37,548 nt of DNA, from assembly GCA_031178475.1 (NCBI GenBank), contig JAPSIX010000002.1, positions 1 to 37,548 of the forward strand, in the 5' to 3' direction. Positions 36,777-37,548 of this stretch are shown piece by piece. Made by a program: the position numbers and the translations under genes. The first letter of the stretch is position 1. The number at the start of each line of letters is the position of its first letter. This DNA is from Microbacterium sp. GTDB taxonomy: Bacteria > Actinomycetota > Actinomycetes > Actinomycetales > Microbacteriaceae. Under the pieces are notes generated by a model. It searched no databases, had not been told where the DNA came from, and worked only from the letters and a program-made list of their open reading frames with translations.

Positions 36777-37548
36777 TCCCCTTCGACGCGCAGGACCGAG
36801 ACGACCCGCTCGACGACATCGCTGTCTGCCAGGCGCTGCACCGTGGCGCTGAGTGCGCTGTCGGCCGCCCGGTGCGTACCGATGATCAACCGTGCGGTGT
36901 CGCCGTCCTCGCCCTCGACGGTCTGCACGAGGGTCGCGACCGACACGCCGCCTTCGCTGAGGATGCCGGCGATGGTGGCCAGCACGCCCGGCTCATCATC
37001 GACCTCGAGGGTGATCTGGTAGCGCGTGGTCACATGACCGATGGTGACGACCGGCAGGTTCGCGCGGGTGGACTCCCCGACGCCGACTCCGCCCGCGATG
37101 TGCCGCCGGGCGGCGGAGACCACGTCGCCGAGCACTGCAGAGGCGGTCTGCACGCCACCGGCACCTGCGCCGTAGAACATCAGCGACCCGGCGGCCTCCG
37201 CCTCGACGAACACGGCGTTGTTGGCGCCGTGCACCGAGGCAAGCGGGTGCGAGCGAGGGATCAGCGCCGGGTAGACGCGTACCGAGATGGACTCGCCGTC
37301 GTCGGTGCCCAGCCGCTCGCACACGGCGAGGAGCTTGATCACGAAGCCGGCGCTGCGCGCCTCCTCGATCATGTCGGCGCTGATCGAGGTGATCCCCTCG
37401 CGGTGGACCGCGTCGAGCGGAACGGCGGTGTGGAACGCGAGGCTGGCCAGGATCGCGGCCTTCTGCGCCGCGTCGAAGCCCTCGACATCCGCCGTCGGGT
37501 CGGCCTCGGCGTATCCGAGCCGCTGCGCGTCCGCGAGCACCTCGGCGA
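36773..37548 (-). CDS. hom: Homoserine dehydrogenase, C-terminal part (cut by window end)
   Basis: The 3' portion of a homoserine dehydrogenase gene, running off the right edge of the window. It shows about 255 C-terminal residues: the catalytic domain segment (ADPTADVEGFDAAQKAAILASLAFH, then EGITSISADMI), the SHPLASVHGANNAVFVE part and the GPGAGG-like YGAGAGGVQTASAVLGD, followed by a regulatory ACT domain (LEVDDEPGVLATIAGILSEGGVSVATLVQ) over the last ~85 residues. The NADP-binding N-terminus lies outside. The ACT domain implies feedback control by threonine, as in other Actinobacteria. Confidence 0.96.
   Translation of the reverse strand, partial: AEVLADAQRLGYAEADPTADVEGFDAAQKAAILASLAFHTAVPLDAVHREGITSISADMIEEARSAGFVIKLLAVCERLGTDDGESISVRVYPALIPRSHPLASVHGANNAVFVEAEAAGSLMFYGAGAGGVQTASAVLGDVVSAARRHIAGGVGVGESTRANLPVVTIGHVTTRYQITLEVDDEPGVLATIAGILSEGGVSVATLVQTVEGEDGDTARLIIGTHRAADSALSATVQRLADSDVVERVVSVLRVEGE

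Overview
The window is ordinary chromosomal core of a high-GC Gram-positive bacterium, most likely a member of Microbacteriaceae close to Microbacterium. The basis is the composition (GC near 70% by eye), the DUF222/13E12-type HNH gene, the order hom-thrB-rho-prfA...prmC-tsaC-wecA-atpI-atpBEFHAGDC, and the dxr/rip1/ispG neighbourhood typical of Actinobacteria. I see no rRNA, tRNA, insertion sequence, prophage or CRISPR array, and no gene-free stretch longer than about 200 bases.

Layout. 1-4274: a DUF222/HNH gene, then on the minus strand an alpha/beta hydrolase, an AlaX-like tRNA-editing protein and ispG. 4340-6353: a complete transcription-attenuation leader (peptide with tandem Trp codons, competing hairpins, terminator) in front of a fused TrpE-TrpG type (PhzE-like) synthase. 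6328-10434: rip1/rseP-type protease and dxr on the minus strand with a MurE-like ligase between them on the plus strand. 10448-13805: FKBP lipoprotein, PlsC-like acyltransferase, OsmC protein, asparaginase. 13808-18404: an EccC-like FtsK/SpoIIIE ATPase, a PP2C phosphatase and an aldo/keto reductase. 18478-20073: a DUF5684-like membrane protein and YaaA. 20140-27588: the complete F1Fo ATP synthase operon with an AtpI-like protein. 27585-30395: wecA/tagO-like transferase, tsaC, prmC. 30489-31996: cysK-cysE on the plus strand. 32009-37548: GNAT acetyltransferase, prfA, rho, thrB and the 3' part of hom, all minus strand.

How the genes work together. dxr and ispG are two MEP-pathway steps towards isoprenoids, including the undecaprenyl phosphate used by the WecA-like transferase. 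hom-thrB make O-phosphohomoserine; cysK-cysE make cysteine from serine. RF1, PrmC, TsaC, Rho and the AlaX-like protein belong to translation, translation fidelity and transcription termination. Many genes overlap by 1-4 nt as ATGA, GTGA or TGATG, which suggests translational coupling.

Most worth a second look: the fully readable trp attenuator that probably sits on a leaderless transcript; a recurring TANNNT hexamer 6-7 nt before start codons (leaderless genes); a strongly repeated GGATGCC heptamer in both orientations; an epsilon subunit lacking its C-terminal inhibitory helices; a Rho with a long disordered N-terminus and no visible Rho_N domain; and an orphan EccC-like ATPase beside a PP2C phosphatase. 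I found no clear case of a wholly new multi-gene system; the last pair is the nearest candidate.
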